This document shows, piece after piece, positions 1-8,997 of a stretch of DNA of 34,004 nt. The translations under genes were made by a program, and so were the position numbers. The notes beneath the pieces were generated by a model. It saw only the letters and a program-made list of their open reading frames with translations, was not told where the DNA came from and did not search any database. The stretch spans positions 1 to 34,004 of the forward strand of contig DVEB01000022.1 in NCBI GenBank assembly GCA_015295905.1. The letters are read 5' to 3'. Every line of letters begins with the position of its first letter. The stretch's first letter is position 1. This DNA comes from Synechococcales cyanobacterium M55_K2018_004 (lineage in GTDB: Bacteria > Cyanobacteriota > Cyanobacteriia > Elainellales > Elainellaceae).

Positions 1-35
1 ATTTGCACAACACAATTTGCACAACACAATTTTGC
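1..35. repeat. Short tandem repeat at window edge
   Basis: A 14-bp unit (tttgcacaacacaa) occurs twice in perfect tandem at 2-15 and 16-29, followed by a partial third unit. The array may continue beyond the left edge of the window. Short tandem repeats like this are common in cyanobacterial intergenic DNA, and no function is evident. Confidence 0.7.
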
Positions 36-43
36 ATCACACC

Positions 44-168
44 ACGTCAGCTTTGGTTGAGGGGTTTTGGGGCACCGCGCCGTGCACAATGCCCAAAAAC
101 CCTTGCTGTTCCGTGCGCGCCGCGCACGGAACAGCAAGGGTTTCAGCTTATCCGGAATTCACGTTAAT
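44..168 (+). repeat. Palindromic repeat family 1, copy A
   Basis: This ~125-bp element runs from acgtcag to ttcacgtta and contains two long imperfect hairpins. The second has arms cccttgctgttccgtgcgc and its complement, at least 19 bp. Related copies are at 1860-1987 (inverted) and 11603-11728, with a divergent partial copy at 18081-18158. It encodes no convincing protein, so it looks like a non-autonomous MITE-like or REP-like element. Confidence 0.75.
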
Positions 169-251
169 ACTGATCGCTTGTAGGATTCCTGTGTCAGACA
201 ACAAACGTCTAGTGTGATTTTCGCCTAGATTTTCGCCTACTACGGACAGAC

Positions 252-286
252 AAAAACCACACCAGCAGGCCAAAATGAGACCTGCT
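252..286 (-). terminator. Candidate terminator of rpsF
   Basis: Read on the minus strand, a hairpin with arms AGCAGG/CCTGCT and an 11-nt loop is followed by a short spacer and five T residues. It lies about 70 bp past the rpsF stop codon. The stem is short, so this is tentative. Confidence 0.35.
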
Positions 287-354
287 AACCCCCTGAAGCC
301 TGAGTTCCTGTGAATTCAAACGCCATACGCTAAGAGGCGACCTAGAGAGACACT

Positions 355-654
355 CTACACGTTTGCTTCAGCCTTCTCCAGCTTGATGGTGAGATAGCGA
401 ATGACCTCTTCACTCAGACGCATGGCTCGCTCTAGATTTGCGACGGTGTTACCGCTAGCGGTGTAGTTCATCTGGACGTAGATCCCTTCGCGGTGCCGAT
501 CAATTTCATAGGCCAGCCGACGCTTACCTCGGTGCTGGGTTTCGATGTTGGTTGCGCCCTGTTCCTTCAGCAAATTCTGATACTTTGTGATTGCTTGATC
601 GGTCTGCTCATCCCCCAGATCGGGACGGAGGATATACATTGTTTCGTAGTTCAT
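355..654 (-). CDS. rpsF: 30S ribosomal protein S6
   Basis: This encodes ribosomal protein S6, which binds 16S rRNA together with S18 in the platform of the small ribosomal subunit. The 99-residue product has the family start [13 protein letters not shown] and the conserved core RRLAYEID typical of bacterial and cyanobacterial S6, and its length is normal. The ATG is preceded on the minus strand by GGGAG with a 7-nt spacer, a good ribosome binding site that fixes the start. It stands alone here: the next gene upstream is divergent and no rpsR or ssb is adjacent, unlike the rpsF-ssb-rpsR operons of many other bacteria. The assignment is firm. Confidence 0.96.
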   Translation of the reverse strand: MNYETMYILRPDLGDEQTDQAITKYQNLLKEQGATNIETQHRGKRRLAYEIDRHREGIYVQMNYTASGNTVANLERAMRLSEEVIRYLTIKLEKAEANV

Positions 655-710
655 TCAATGGCTCCCTTATGGACAAACGGCTTTAACGGTAAACGTTGAG
701 AGCGACTAAC

Positions 711-738
711 CGTGGGAGAATCATGGATGATTCCCACG
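711..738. other. Hairpin between divergent rpsF and hydrolase gene
   Basis: An inverted repeat, CGTGGGA...TCCCACG, continues inward as AATCAT/ATGATT with a small bulge. It lies between the divergent starts of rpsF and the downstream hydrolase, in the region that must hold both promoters. It could be an operator or an untranslated-region hairpin. Confidence 0.35.
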
Positions 739-808
739 AATGCTCCACCGGACATTCACCTTCAAAGCAAGGATCTACAATTCTATCACTGATTCACACT
801 GTAAAGCT

Positions 809-1609
809 ATGGCGCAGCGCTACGTGCGGGTGCAGACAACAACCGGACAATTGTTTTATGGGCTACTTTTACTGGATCGCAGGGTCCAGGTGTTTGATGC
901 ACCGCCTTGGTTGCGGGGGCAGGCCACTGAGCAATATTTGGAGCCAGGGAGCTACCGTTTGTTAGCGCCTTGCGCTCCTTCAAAAATTGTGGCGGTGGGG
1001 AAGAACTATGCCAAGCACGCTGCCGAGATGGGCGGTGAGACTCCTCAAGAACCCCTGCTATTTCTCAAACCTCCCACCACCGTGATCGCCCATGAGACCG
1101 CAATCCAGTATCCTCCGCAGTCTCAACGGGTTGACTATGAGGGGGAACTAGCGCTGGTCATTGGCGATCGCTGCTGTGACTGTACGCCTGAAGAAGCCCA
1201 GGCGAAAATCTGGGGCTACACAATCGCTAATGATGTGACGGCGCGGGACTTGCAGAAGAAAGACAACCAGTGGACCAGAGCAAAGGGGTTTGACACCTTT
1301 TGTCCGTTAGGTCCCTGGATTGTGCGGGAGATCAGCCCAGCAGCCCAACTTCAGACCTTCATTAACGATGACCCCAACCCAGTCCAGTCGGCGCTGATTA
1401 GCGAGATGACCTACCCTCCAGAGTTTTTGGTGTCCTACATCAGTCAGGTGATGACATTGTTACCAGGGGATGTCGTCCTCACTGGCACGCCCCAGGGCAT
1501 TGGCTCCCTGCATGTGGGCGATCGCATCCGAGTGGAGATCGAGGGGATTGGCTGCCTGGAGAACCCGGTGGAAAGCCGTAGACCAGCAGGCGTGGTGGCG
1601 ATCGCCTGA
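809..1609 (+). CDS. Fumarylacetoacetate hydrolase family protein
   Basis: The 266-residue product belongs to the FAH superfamily, metal-dependent hydrolases or decarboxylases that cleave C-C bonds in beta-diketo acids; many bacterial members act on oxaloacetate or acylpyruvates. Family landmarks are visible: VGKNYAKHAAEMG near the N-terminus, the metal-binding YEGELALVIGDR segment, IANDVTARDLQ, KGFDTFCPLGPW, and the C-terminal LTGTPQGIG. The ATG at 809 is chosen because the preceding in-frame stretch (from 740) does not resemble the family and MAQRYVRVQ is a natural start. It is divergent from rpsF and is not in an obvious operon. The true substrate cannot be told from sequence. Confidence 0.9.
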   Translation: MAQRYVRVQTTTGQLFYGLLLLDRRVQVFDAPPWLRGQATEQYLEPGSYRLLAPCAPSKIVAVGKNYAKHAAEMGGETPQEPLLFLKPPTTVIAHETAIQYPPQSQRVDYEGELALVIGDRCCDCTPEEAQAKIWGYTIANDVTARDLQKKDNQWTRAKGFDTFCPLGPWIVREISPAAQLQTFINDDPNPVQSALISEMTYPPEFLVSYISQVMTLLPGDVVLTGTPQGIGSLHVGDRIRVEIEGIGCLENPVESRRPAGVVAIA

Positions 1610-1665
1610 CCCGTCATTCTCCCTTCATCATTCCCCTAAAACCATCGGCATTGCTGATTTAATCA

Positions 1666-1718
1666 ATGATGTTTTGAGTGAGGGGCGCACTCCGTGCGCC
1701 CCTCACTCAAAACATCAT
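1666..1718. repeat. Perfect 25-bp-arm hairpin after the hydrolase gene
   Basis: Two perfectly complementary 25-nt arms (1666-1690 and 1694-1718) flank a 3-nt loop. An imperfect outer extension pairs ggcattgctgatt on the left with ttaagcaacgcc on the right. It lies 56 bp beyond the stop at 1609 and has no T-run, so it is more likely a mobile palindromic element than a standard terminator, though it could stop transcription. Confidence 0.7.
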
Positions 1719-1758
1719 AATTTGGATTAAGCAACGCCAAACCATCAATTCGGAATCA

Positions 1759-1807
1759 GCTAAGACGCTTGACTCTCGTGCGCACCACAAAAGTCAAGCG
1801 TCTCAGC
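1759..1807. repeat. Second hairpin, 16-bp arms
   Basis: The arms at 1759-1774 and 1792-1807 are complementary except for one position (gctaagacgcttgact against the complement of agtcaagcgtctcagc), with a 17-nt loop. It is a separate palindrome from the one at 1666-1718. The stretch 1610-1998 therefore holds only repeats and no gene. Confidence 0.6.
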
Positions 1808-1859
1808 CCACCCTGAATGCCCCCTTGTCTAGGGCTGTTTGATGGCAGATGACAACCCT

Positions 1860-1987
1860 AATAACGTGAATTCCGGATAAGCTGACATCCTTGATGTTCC
1901 ATGCGCGGCGTACACGAAACACCAAGGGTGCTGAGGCACCGCGTCGGGCGCGGTGCCCCAACACCCGTTGAACCAGAACTGACGTTT
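1860..1987 (-). repeat. Palindromic repeat family 1, copy B (inverted)
   Basis: This is the same element as at 44-168 but in the opposite orientation: it begins ataacgtgaattccggat and ends ctgacgtt. It has diverged more than copies A and C in the hairpin next to its ataacgtg end, while the hairpin around gcaccgcg...cgcggtgcc is retained. It ends 12 bp from the stop codon of the Tic20-like gene. Confidence 0.7.
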
Positions 1988-1998
1988 AACCGGATGAC

Positions 1999-2475
1999 CT
2001 AACGCACCTGCATGTGAACCGCCTCGGAGAGCGTCGGGATCTCGGCATACCGACCCATTGCAGACTGGACTACCGAGTAAACAACCGCAGCAACCACACC
2101 CAAAAACACAACGTTGTAAAGAGTCTCAAGGATCAAGCCATCTTGAAAGATGGGTTGCAGGATGAAGCTAACGGCAATCCGGCAGAGGAAGACCACAATA
2201 CTAATCATGATGGCCTGCATCGCATTGAAGCGGATGAAGTGAGAGATATTCATGTTCCGCACCACTAGCAGGAAAACCACGAAGAAGATGATCAGGCTAG
2301 CAAAGGGCAACGAGTAGATCTGCAAGAGCGGCAGGAAAGGCAGTAGCAAGACCTGGAGTGCTGGAAACTGGTTAAAGAATGGCATACCAAAGGTCAAGCC
2401 ATCAAACAGGGGGATGAGGTAAGGGAGGCATGAAAAAAACCGATCTGAAGGGGTTGTCGCACCACGCCAAGTCAT
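1999..2475 (-). CDS. Tic20-like integral membrane protein
   Basis: The 158-residue, very hydrophobic protein resembles the cyanobacterial Tic20 family, homologues of the chloroplast inner-envelope import channel component; their role in cyanobacteria is unresolved. About four membrane segments can be seen, including LLPFLPLLQIYSLPFASLII, NAMQAIMISIVVFLCRIAV and YNVVFLGVVAAVVYSVVQSA. Family features are the N-terminal LPYLIPLFDGLTFG and the central HFIRFNAMQAI. The ATG at 2475 is preferred over the in-frame ATG at 2490 because GGAGAG lies at the right distance before it. It is divergent from the histidine kinase gene, with about 550 bp between. Confidence 0.85.
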   Translation of the reverse strand: MTWRGATTPSDRFFSCLPYLIPLFDGLTFGMPFFNQFPALQVLLLPFLPLLQIYSLPFASLIIFFVVFLLVVRNMNISHFIRFNAMQAIMISIVVFLCRIAVSFILQPIFQDGLILETLYNVVFLGVVAAVVYSVVQSAMGRYAEIPTLSEAVHMQVR

Positions 2476-2714
2476 GATTGCTCTCCTCAAGCCTTTACTA
2501 TCTGCGTGAACTCATTCTAGAACCTACTGCTAATAAAGTAACGCATTTTCCTGATGAGCTTCCTGCTCTGACTGGGTGGTCACAACCCTTAGGCAATGGA
2601 CTGCCATATCGCCACTCAAGATTGCAATTCCTAAAATCTGGGCACTCTGGATTTGATATCTCTATCCGGTAGTGGAGGCTTGACTACTCCACTGCCTAAT
2701 GGAGACGTTGACTT

Positions 2715-2890
2715 CCTTGACCTAGTGTTCCTGTATCATCCTGACCCCTTACACGATCGGTGCTTTGAAGTTGCACAGAGGGTGGATGGAAGTCTGAACG
2801 TGCAAGTTCTTTGCAGACTCTTTGTGTAGTTCCAACCACAGGCCGTGCTCCCCAGGACCCAGGAACTTGGTTGCGCGTGCTAGGCCATTT
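2715..2890 (+). ncRNA. Candidate structured RNA, possibly 6S RNA-like
   Basis: This gene-free stretch folds by eye into a long rod. The closing stem is cctagtg (2721-2727) with tgctagg (2878-2884). A large asymmetric internal bubble follows, then cacagag (2774-2780) with ctttgtg (2820-2826), and an apical hairpin agtctg (2791-2796) with cagact (2814-2819). A closing stem, open central bubble and terminal stem-loop is the architecture of 6S RNA, which binds RNA polymerase holoenzyme, and the size (~170-180 nt) fits. TTGACT at 2708 could be a -35 element. It could instead be the leader of the downstream kinase gene. The 6S identity is inference. Confidence 0.4.
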
Positions 2891-3022
2891 GGTAAGACCC
2901 CTGCAATCTTGTAATCCCTGATTCAGACTGGGATGCCAGGATGTAGAACCGTCCTATACCAAATCTCGGCTTGCTCAACCAGGGTGTCTACTTCCTGTCA
3001 AAGTGACCATGGTGACCCAAAA

Positions 3023-5230
3023 ATGTCCTCTCCTCTGACCCGTGAAAATTTGCTCTGTCCCAAAGCTGAGGTGCATCACTCTCAGCAATTTCTGTACAAC
3101 ATTATCAATAGTTCTGTTGATCCAATCTTTGTCAAAGATGAACAGCACTGTTTTGTGTTGGTGAATCAGGCGTTTTGCAAGCTAGTTGGGCGATCGCAAG
3201 CAGCACTTTTGGGTCAAACAGATTATGCCCTTTTCCCAGCAGAGCAGGCCGATGCCTTCTGGGAAAAGGAGAGTCAGATCCTCAGCACTGGCGAGGAAAG
3301 TATCGACGAAGAGGCCATTACGACTCAGACAGGTGAACTACGTTACCTCTCGACGCGCAAAAGCCGTTTTCAGGATGTCAGCGGTCGTTACTTTATTGTT
3401 GGCACCATTCGTGACATTACTGAACAACGGCAGGCATCACTTGCTCTTGCCCAGGCCAAAGCTGAACTGGAGCAACAGGTTGCCGCCCGAACCGCCGAGT
3501 TGCGGGAGCAGGAGCAATTTCTCCGCAGTATTTACGACGGCACCGACCAGGGAATTTTTGTCGTCGCGGTCAACGAAGACGGTAGTTTCCGCTATGCAGA
3601 CTGCAATGCCGGCCTGATCCGCATCCAACCAATCTCTAAACAAGACTTGGTGGGCAAAACCCCCATAGAGATGTATGGCGAGACGGCTGGAGCCCAAGTC
3701 GCCCACAACTACCAAACCTGCTTGAAAACGGGGGCTTCCTTTTCCTACGAGGAATGTATTCCAAAACCTGATGGTCAACCCCAGTGGTTCTTCACCACCC
3801 TCTCTCCGGTGCGCGATGTCGCAGGGCGCATCTACCGCATCATTGGCACCACCGTCGATATCACGGAGAGCATTCAAACGAAGCAAGCCCTGCAGGAAAG
3901 TGAAGAGCGCTTCCGGTTGGTGGCTGAGCAAACCGGGCAGTTGATCTATGACTACAACTTCATTACAGGAGAAATCCGCTGGGCTGGGGCGATCACCCAG
4001 ATGACCGGCAAAACACCAGAGGAATTTCAGCAGGTCGATGTCCATGCTTGGGAGCAACTCATCCACCCTGAAGACCGCAGAATGGCGGCAGATTTGCTGG
4101 AAAAGTCGATTCAGGAGCGATCGCCCTATTGGGTAGAATATCGCTTTCAGCAGGCAGATGGCCGCTACATCTTTGTGGAAGACCGAGGCGCACTGCTGGA
4201 GGATGCCACTGGCGAAATCTACCGCCTAGTGGGGACGATGACCGATATTACGGAACGCAAGCAAGCCCAGTTTGAACTAGAGCAATCGGAAGCGAAACTC
4301 CGCCAGCGCAGCGAGGAACTCCAGGATGCCCTGCGCCAACTCCAGCGCACCCAAACCCAGATGATTCAGGCAGAAAAAATGTCGAGCCTGGGGCAACTGG
4401 TTGCCGGGGTCGCCCATGAGATTAATAATCCAGTGAACTTCATCTATGGCAATCTTTCCCATGCCACCCAATACATCCAAGACTTGATGGGGTTGCTGCT
4501 CCTTTACCAGCAACACTATCCTGTCCCTGCCCCTGCCGTTCAAGCAGAAGCCGAGGCGATTGACCTCCCCTTTATTCTGAAAGACCTACCCAAGTTGATT
4601 GCTTCGATGCGCCTAGGGGCAGAGCGGATTCAAAAAATTGTCGCGTCTCTGCGGACATTCTCGCGGATGGACGAGGCCGAATTCAAAGCGGTGGATATTC
4701 ACGAGGGCATCGACAGCACCTTGATGATTCTGCAAAGTCGGTTAAAGGGCAAGAGTAATGCGCTCACGAATGACCAAGGCCGTCGTGTTGAGATTCGGCT
4801 GCTTAAGGAGTATGCTGAATTGCCTCTGGTGGAGTGCTACGCAGGGCAACTGAACCAGGTGTTTATGAATATCTTGAGCAATGCAATTGATGCCCTAGAA
4901 GATGCTGCAGAGCGATCGCACCGAATGCTTTCCGGCGAAACCTCAGACGAAACCTGGCAGCCCACCATCCGAATTCGCACAGCCCTGCTGGAGGGGCAAT
5001 GGGTTCAGGTCTGGATTGCCGACAATGGCCCCGGCATACCAGAGGCTGTCCGCCAGCGACTCTTCGACCCTTTCTTCACCACCAAAGAAGTGGGCAAAGG
5101 CACAGGCATGGGGCTTTCTATCAGCTATCAGATCATCACTGAGCGCCACGGTGGCACCCTGGAATGCATCTCTGAACCTGGCAGGGGGGCCGAGTTTGTG
5201 GTGACCATCCCCCTAAAACAGCGACAGTGA
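3023..5230 (+). CDS. PAS-domain sensor histidine kinase, orphan
   Basis: The 735-residue protein has three PAS domains followed by a complete histidine kinase core. PAS units end at [22 protein letters not shown] and [11 protein letters not shown], each followed by coiled-coil linkers, and the third has the PAC-like [17 protein letters not shown]. The phosphoacceptor is His465 in [12 protein letters not shown]. The ATPase domain shows the N box [16 protein letters not shown]1 DNGPGIP, F box FDPFFTTK and G2 GKGTGMGLS. No signal peptide or membrane segment is present, so it is probably cytoplasmic. No response regulator lies nearby. ATG 3023 is chosen because the upstream in-frame extension (from 2933) does not look coding; no clear ribosome binding site is visible. 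The sensed signal is unknown. Confidence 0.93.
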   Translation: MSSPLTRENLLCPKAEVHHSQQFLYNIINSSVDPIFVKDEQHCFVLVNQAFCKLVGRSQAALLGQTDYALFPAEQADAFWEKESQILSTGEESIDEEAITTQTGELRYLSTRKSRFQDVSGRYFIVGTIRDITEQRQASLALAQAKAELEQQVAARTAELREQEQFLRSIYDGTDQGIFVVAVNEDGSFRYADCNAGLIRIQPISKQDLVGKTPIEMYGETAGAQVAHNYQTCLKTGASFSYEECIPKPDGQPQWFFTTLSPVRDVAGRIYRIIGTTVDITESIQTKQALQESEERFRLVAEQTGQLIYDYNFITGEIRWAGAITQMTGKTPEEFQQVDVHAWEQLIHPEDRRMAADLLEKSIQERSPYWVEYRFQQADGRYIFVEDRGALLEDATGEIYRLVGTMTDITERKQAQFELEQSEAKLRQRSEELQDALRQLQRTQTQMIQAEKMSSLGQLVAGVAHEINNPVNFIYGNLSHATQYIQDLMGLLLLYQQHYPVPAPAVQAEAEAIDLPFILKDLPKLIASMRLGAERIQKIVASLRTFSRMDEAEFKAVDIHEGIDSTLMILQSRLKGKSNALTNDQGRRVEIRLLKEYAELPLVECYAGQLNQVFMNILSNAIDALEDAAERSHRMLSGETSDETWQPTIRIRTALLEGQWVQVWIADNGPGIPEAVRQRLFDPFFTTKEVGKGTGMGLSISYQIITERHGGTLECISEPGRGAEFVVTIPLKQRQ

Positions 5231-5289
5231 TTTGACGATCAGGGATTTGAAGAGGAACCGATCCGCTGCAACGGCTCGGCAGTTGAGTG

Positions 5290-5308
5290 CCTCAGGATTC
5301 TCCTGAGG
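5290..5308. terminator. Hairpin between convergent genes
   Basis: A perfect stem CCTCAGGA/TCCTGAGG with loop TTC sits 60 bp after the kinase stop and 6 bp after the stop of the convergent small gene. Its position suits a bidirectional terminator, but there is no clear T-run on either strand. Confidence 0.4.
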
Positions 5309-5313
5309 AGCGA

Positions 5314-5511
5314 CTACTCAATATTGGCGACGCGAAACCCCATCTGACACTCGTACTGGGTTGGGAACTGCTCTGCCATCTTTTGCAGCGCCCGCCCGCA
5401 GCGCAACTGCCCCTGATCCCATCTTGGCTGTCCTTGCTGATCAGCCATCAAACAGGTTTGACAGACCTGCTGAGGTTGCAGAAGCTGATCTTCCATCAGA
5501 ATGACTAACAT
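5314..5511 (-). CDS. Small conserved cysteine-containing protein
   Basis: This 65-residue protein has cysteines in CQTC, LRCG and YECQMG, an arrangement that could bind a metal or form a small zinc-ribbon-like fold. It has no signal peptide or membrane segment. The ATG is preceded on the minus strand by a near-perfect GGAGGTG ribosome binding site with a 6-nt spacer, and codon use is ordinary, which supports a real gene despite its size. I have an impression of similar short proteins in other cyanobacteria, but no function is known to me. It is convergent with the histidine kinase gene. Confidence 0.75.
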   Translation of the reverse strand: MLVILMEDQLLQPQQVCQTCLMADQQGQPRWDQGQLRCGRALQKMAEQFPTQYECQMGFRVANIE

Positions 5512-6123
5512 GTGACACCTCCACCGCGCCGTTCATCCTAACGCTTAGTGCCGACAAACCTATTCTAAGCCTGCCCCCAGAAGCGCTCTAGGATTGTTGA
5601 TTAAATTTATCTGTACCCATCTGTACCCAATTTAGAGGCAGAGCAGCACCACCGAAGTATCCGATGATGCTGTTGGAGGGACTGAGAGAGACGCGCCAGA
5701 CTCTCGCACGTCGTCCCATCCCCGATTTTTCGTTTGCTGCATACGCCGCCACCCAGCAGTGCATAGCAGTTCTCATTTTGGGCTTCTGGTGAGGGTTGCA
5801 CCCTACAGATGCACTCCTCCAACGCCTAGTTTTCATCCTGAGAATTGCTGGCCTTGACAGGAACTTTATGAGGCCACTAGGAAAGGGAGGTATGATCAGG
5901 GATCTGGGGTTGATATTCTGTGCCTTGAGATGCGGCGCTTCAGTGAGCGATCGCAGCGGCACTGATCCGACCTCAAGCTAACGCTAAGTTCGACGCCTGG
6001 CTTTGAGTGAGCGCGTGTGTACACACTCCTCAAACGGCGACTATCGAACTCACGTTAATCTACTGTCTACGTATTACGGAACGCTCGTGACGGCATGAGT
6101 GAAATTTTTCTGGGGGTTGACTT
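5512..6123. other. Gene-free stretch upstream of glyA
   Basis: No convincing gene is visible: the open frames here lack ribosome binding sites and family features. A ~20-bp segment (tttcatcctgagaattgctg) at about 5830-5851 recurs at about 11777-11797. Near the right end, gtgtgtacacac is a palindrome, and actcacgttaat (about 6050) resembles the end of repeat family 1, so a decayed repeat copy may lie at about 5975-6060. The glyA promoter must be in the last part. Confidence 0.4.
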
Positions 6124-7407
6124 GTGACTCAATCAAACTGGGATATTTTAGCGAAAATGGATCCGGCGATCGCTGGGATCATTCAGCGTGAGCTTCAGCG
6201 TCAGCGCGACCACCTGGAACTAATTGCCAGCGAAAACTTTACTTCGGCGGCAGTAATGGCAGCTCAAGGGTCTGTCCTGACGAATAAGTATGCAGAAGGA
6301 CTGCCCAAAAAGCGGTATTACGGCGGCTGTGAATTTATCGACGAAGCAGAGCAGCTTGCCATCGACCGGGCCAAGCAACTGTTTGGTGCGGCCCATGCCA
6401 ACGTGCAGCCTCACTCTGGTGCCCAGGCAAACTTTGCCGTCTTCCTGGCTTTGCTAGAGCCGGGGGATACCTTTATGGGCATGGATCTCTCCCACGGCGG
6501 CCACCTTACCCACGGGTCGCCGGTCAACGTGTCGGGCAAGTGGTTCAAAGCCTGTCACTACGGGGTGAACCAGGAGACTGAGCGGCTAGACTTTGACCAG
6601 ATCCGTGAACTGGCGTTGCAGCACCGTCCTAAGCTGATCATCTGCGGCTATTCGGCCTACTCCCGTGTGATTGAGTTTGACAAGTTCCGGGCGATTGCCG
6701 ATGAAGTAGGGGCTTACCTGATGGCTGACATCGCCCACATTGCAGGGCTGGTGGCCGCAGACCATCACCCCAACCCTATTCCTCACTGTGATGTGGTCAC
6801 CACCACTACTCACAAGACCCTGCGTGGTCCGCGCGGTGGCCTCATTCTGACACGCGATGCCGAACTGGGTAAGAAGTTTGATAAGGCTGTCTTCCCTGGC
6901 ACCCAGGGTGGCCCACTAGAGCATGTCATTGCAGCCAAGGCGGTGGCCTTTGGGGAGGCCCTCCAACCTGAGTTCAAGACCTATGCGGGCCAAGTGATCC
7001 AGAATGCCCAAGCCTTGGCGGCCCAACTGCAGCGACGGGGTGTGAAGTTGGTCTCTGGTGGGACGGATAACCACCTGCTGCTGTTGGATCTGCGCTCTAT
7101 CGGCATGACGGGGAAAGTGGCAGATCAATTAGTGAGTGCAGTCAACATTACAGCCAACAAGAATACTGTGCCCTTTGATCCGGAATCCCCCTTTGTCACC
7201 AGTGGTCTGCGGCTGGGGTCTCCTGCGATGACCACCCGTGGCATGGGGACGGCTGAGTTCACAGAGATCGGCAACATCATCGCCGATCGTTTGTTAAACC
7301 CAGACGATGAGGCGATCGCCACAGAGTGCCGTCGTCGCGTCGCTGCACTCTGCGAACGATTCCCCCTCTATCCCCACCTGAGTGCGCTGGAACCTGCCCT
7401 GGTATAG
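6124..7407 (+). CDS. glyA: Serine hydroxymethyltransferase
   Basis: This PLP enzyme interconverts serine and glycine while transferring a one-carbon unit to tetrahydrofolate, and in cyanobacteria it also takes part in photorespiratory glycine metabolism. The 427-residue length is normal. Landmarks are [12 protein letters not shown], the [12 protein letters not shown] segment, [10 protein letters not shown], and the PLP-binding lysine in [14 protein letters not shown]. The start is a GTG at 6124, since [16 protein letters not shown] matches the usual N-terminus and the next ATG (6157) would remove it. The stop codon TAG lies inside the left terminus of a palindromic repeat (7403-7504), so the repeat abuts and completes the gene. 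Confidence 0.97.
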   Translation: MTQSNWDILAKMDPAIAGIIQRELQRQRDHLELIASENFTSAAVMAAQGSVLTNKYAEGLPKKRYYGGCEFIDEAEQLAIDRAKQLFGAAHANVQPHSGAQANFAVFLALLEPGDTFMGMDLSHGGHLTHGSPVNVSGKWFKACHYGVNQETERLDFDQIRELALQHRPKLIICGYSAYSRVIEFDKFRAIADEVGAYLMADIAHIAGLVAADHHPNPIPHCDVVTTTTHKTLRGPRGGLILTRDAELGKKFDKAVFPGTQGGPLEHVIAAKAVAFGEALQPEFKTYAGQVIQNAQALAAQLQRRGVKLVSGGTDNHLLLLDLRSIGMTGKVADQLVSAVNITANKNTVPFDPESPFVTSGLRLGSPAMTTRGMGTAEFTEIGNIIADRLLNPDDEAIATECRRRVAALCERFPLYPHLSALEPALV

Positions 7408-7504
7408 CGCTCACGCATCGGTTAGGACAACGCGTTTTGTGGGACCTCCGCGGCGCGGAATTTCCCACAAAACGCGTTTGACAGCATGAGTGCGTAGCGC
7501 CATA
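7403..7504 (+). repeat. Palindromic repeat family 2, copy 1
   Basis: This ~102-bp element begins tatagcgctcacgcat and ends gtgcgtagcgccata; its ends are imperfect inverted repeats. Internal arms read aacgcgttttgtggg and cccacaaaacgcgttt. Copies are at 9823-9927 and, inverted, at 18162-18265. No coding capacity. Its left end overlaps the last two codons of glyA. Confidence 0.75.
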
Positions 7505-7521
7505 TCGTCAAACGCCTGTGT

Positions 7522-8757
7522 CTACGAGCGCGTCAAGATCAGGAAAACAGTCTGCATTAGGCCAACCAGGATACCTAGAAGCCCTCCCAAGTTGACAATG
7601 CCCTGAAGTTCGGTGCGGACAATTTCCTGGATAGCCAGTTCCAGGTTTGCTGGCGAGGTGGCCTTGACACGGTTAATAATCACCTGGTCAATGTTCAGAA
7701 TCGGGATAATTTGAGCAACGATTGCCTCCAAGTCCTTCTCTAGGTAGCGTTCCAGCACAAGCGCCAATTCTCGACTAATGGGATAGAGGGAATCACTCAC
7801 CACCCCAGACGTACGGAGACGGTTCAGGATGAGCACAGCAACGTTGTGCCAGTCCACCGAGTTACTGAGGGCATTAAACAAATCTTCGCCGCGCGTTTGC
7901 AGGTAGGTGCGCACAGAGTCGCGCAGAGTCTTGCGCAGTTGACGCACTGTTGAAACAGGCAGGTTTTGCAGGGAGAGATTGAGCAACCATTCCCGCAGGC
8001 GTTGCTGCACACTGAGCGACTGGATCAGTTCGGCAAGCAGGGTGTTGCTGGCTTCTCGTTCATCCAGAAAGTGCGATCGCAACCGAGATAGGGCATTTCT
8101 CACGCCAAACAAATTGGCCACCACCCAATAGGTGCCGCTTGTTTTTTCCCGAAACCCTTCATCAATGATTTGAATGTTCCGGTCGGTGAGGAAATCGATA
8201 ATGCCCTGCCGCAAAACGTCTGGGGGCAGCGCAACATCGAGCAACCACCGGGACAATTGCTCGGCCTGTGCTGGAGTCAGTTGCAGTTCCAGCAAAAACT
8301 CATCAAACACTTGATTAAGTTGGGCTTCTAGGAAGTCTTCACGGCGTGCCAGAACGGTCACCAGACGCGGTAACGACTCTCCCACCAAGTCATGCAGGAT
8401 GTTCGCGAGAATTTTGGCTGTCTTCTGTTGTTTGTCTTCCTGGATCTGGTCGAGTGCCAAGTTCAGGAGCCACTTAATGGCCTCAGTCACTCGCTCTGTT
8501 TCTAGCAATTTGCGGGCCAGATTTTGCAGTTCTTCTGGAGTCAACAGCGACCCCATAATAGCGTTCGAGATGCGTTGCGCCAGTCGCTCCTGGTTACTAG
8601 GAATCAGGCCAGGGGTAAACGGCAATTTGCGTCCCATCACGTAGATTGCTTTGTAGGGACGAAACAGCATCTTGATAGCAATGTCATTGGTGAAATAGCC
8701 AATGACACCGCCTAGCACCGGAGGAGCAATCAGTAGCCAGAGGTTGAGGAGATTCAA
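7522..8757 (-). CDS. DUF445 family membrane-associated protein
   Basis: The 411-residue protein belongs to the DUF445 family, whose function is not established. An N-terminal hydrophobic segment precedes the conserved [16 protein letters not shown], followed by [15 protein letters not shown] long, mostly helical middle follows, and a second hydrophobic segment closes the protein ([18 protein letters not shown]), so it is probably anchored at both ends. The start is a TTG at 8757: an in-frame stop lies one codon further upstream, and the first ATG would delete the conserved GYFTND region. It is downstream of menG on the same strand with a 240-bp gap, so an operon is not certain. Confidence 0.88.
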   Translation of the reverse strand: MNLLNLWLLIAPPVLGGVIGYFTNDIAIKMLFRPYKAIYVMGRKLPFTPGLIPSNQERLAQRISNAIMGSLLTPEELQNLARKLLETERVTEAIKWLLNLALDQIQEDKQQKTAKILANILHDLVGESLPRLVTVLARREDFLEAQLNQVFDEFLLELQLTPAQAEQLSRWLLDVALPPDVLRQGIIDFLTDRNIQIIDEGFREKTSGTYWVVANLFGVRNALSRLRSHFLDEREASNTLLAELIQSLSVQQRLREWLLNLSLQNLPVSTVRQLRKTLRDSVRTYLQTRGEDLFNALSNSVDWHNVAVLILNRLRTSGVVSDSLYPISRELALVLERYLEKDLEAIVAQIIPILNIDQVIINRVKATSPANLELAIQEIVRTELQGIVNLGGLLGILVGLMQTVFLILTRS

Positions 8758-8928
8758 GGGTCAGCAAGGGATGAAGCGATGGAGTCGGGTTCGTCAGGGA
8801 GATTGCTAGCAAACCAATCACCGATGGGGCGGGTTTTGACCGTCATTAAAGCAGAAGCATGGATGGGATGTTGACCAAGTCGCCCATCTTAGCAGATCGG
8901 TTCTCAGCCGTCTCCTGCATTCGCAATA

Positions 8929-8950
8929 TCTCTTTCAGACGTGAAAGAGA
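8929..8950 (-). terminator. Candidate hairpin downstream of menG
   Basis: Nine-bp arms TCTCTTTCA/TGAAAGAGA enclose a 4-nt loop about 50 bp beyond the menG stop. There is only a weak T-rich tail on the minus strand. It may be a terminator for menG. Confidence 0.35.
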
Positions 8951-8997
8951 CAATCATCATTCCCTCTATCGTATCGTTTCGATTTAGCAGACTTCCA

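Noticed and set aside
17-217. 66-codon open frame in the leftmost gap
   Set aside because: It runs through the palindromic repeat family 1 and its sequence follows the hairpin arms, so it is not a gene.
3437-4066. 209-codon open frame antisense to the histidine kinase gene
   Set aside because: It has no family features and no ribosome binding site, and it lies wholly opposite clearly conserved PAS domains, so it is a codon-bias shadow.
5588-5962. Overlapping open frames on both strands in the glyA upstream gap
   Set aside because: No ribosome binding sites, odd composition and mutual overlap; the region looks like repeat-rich intergenic DNA.
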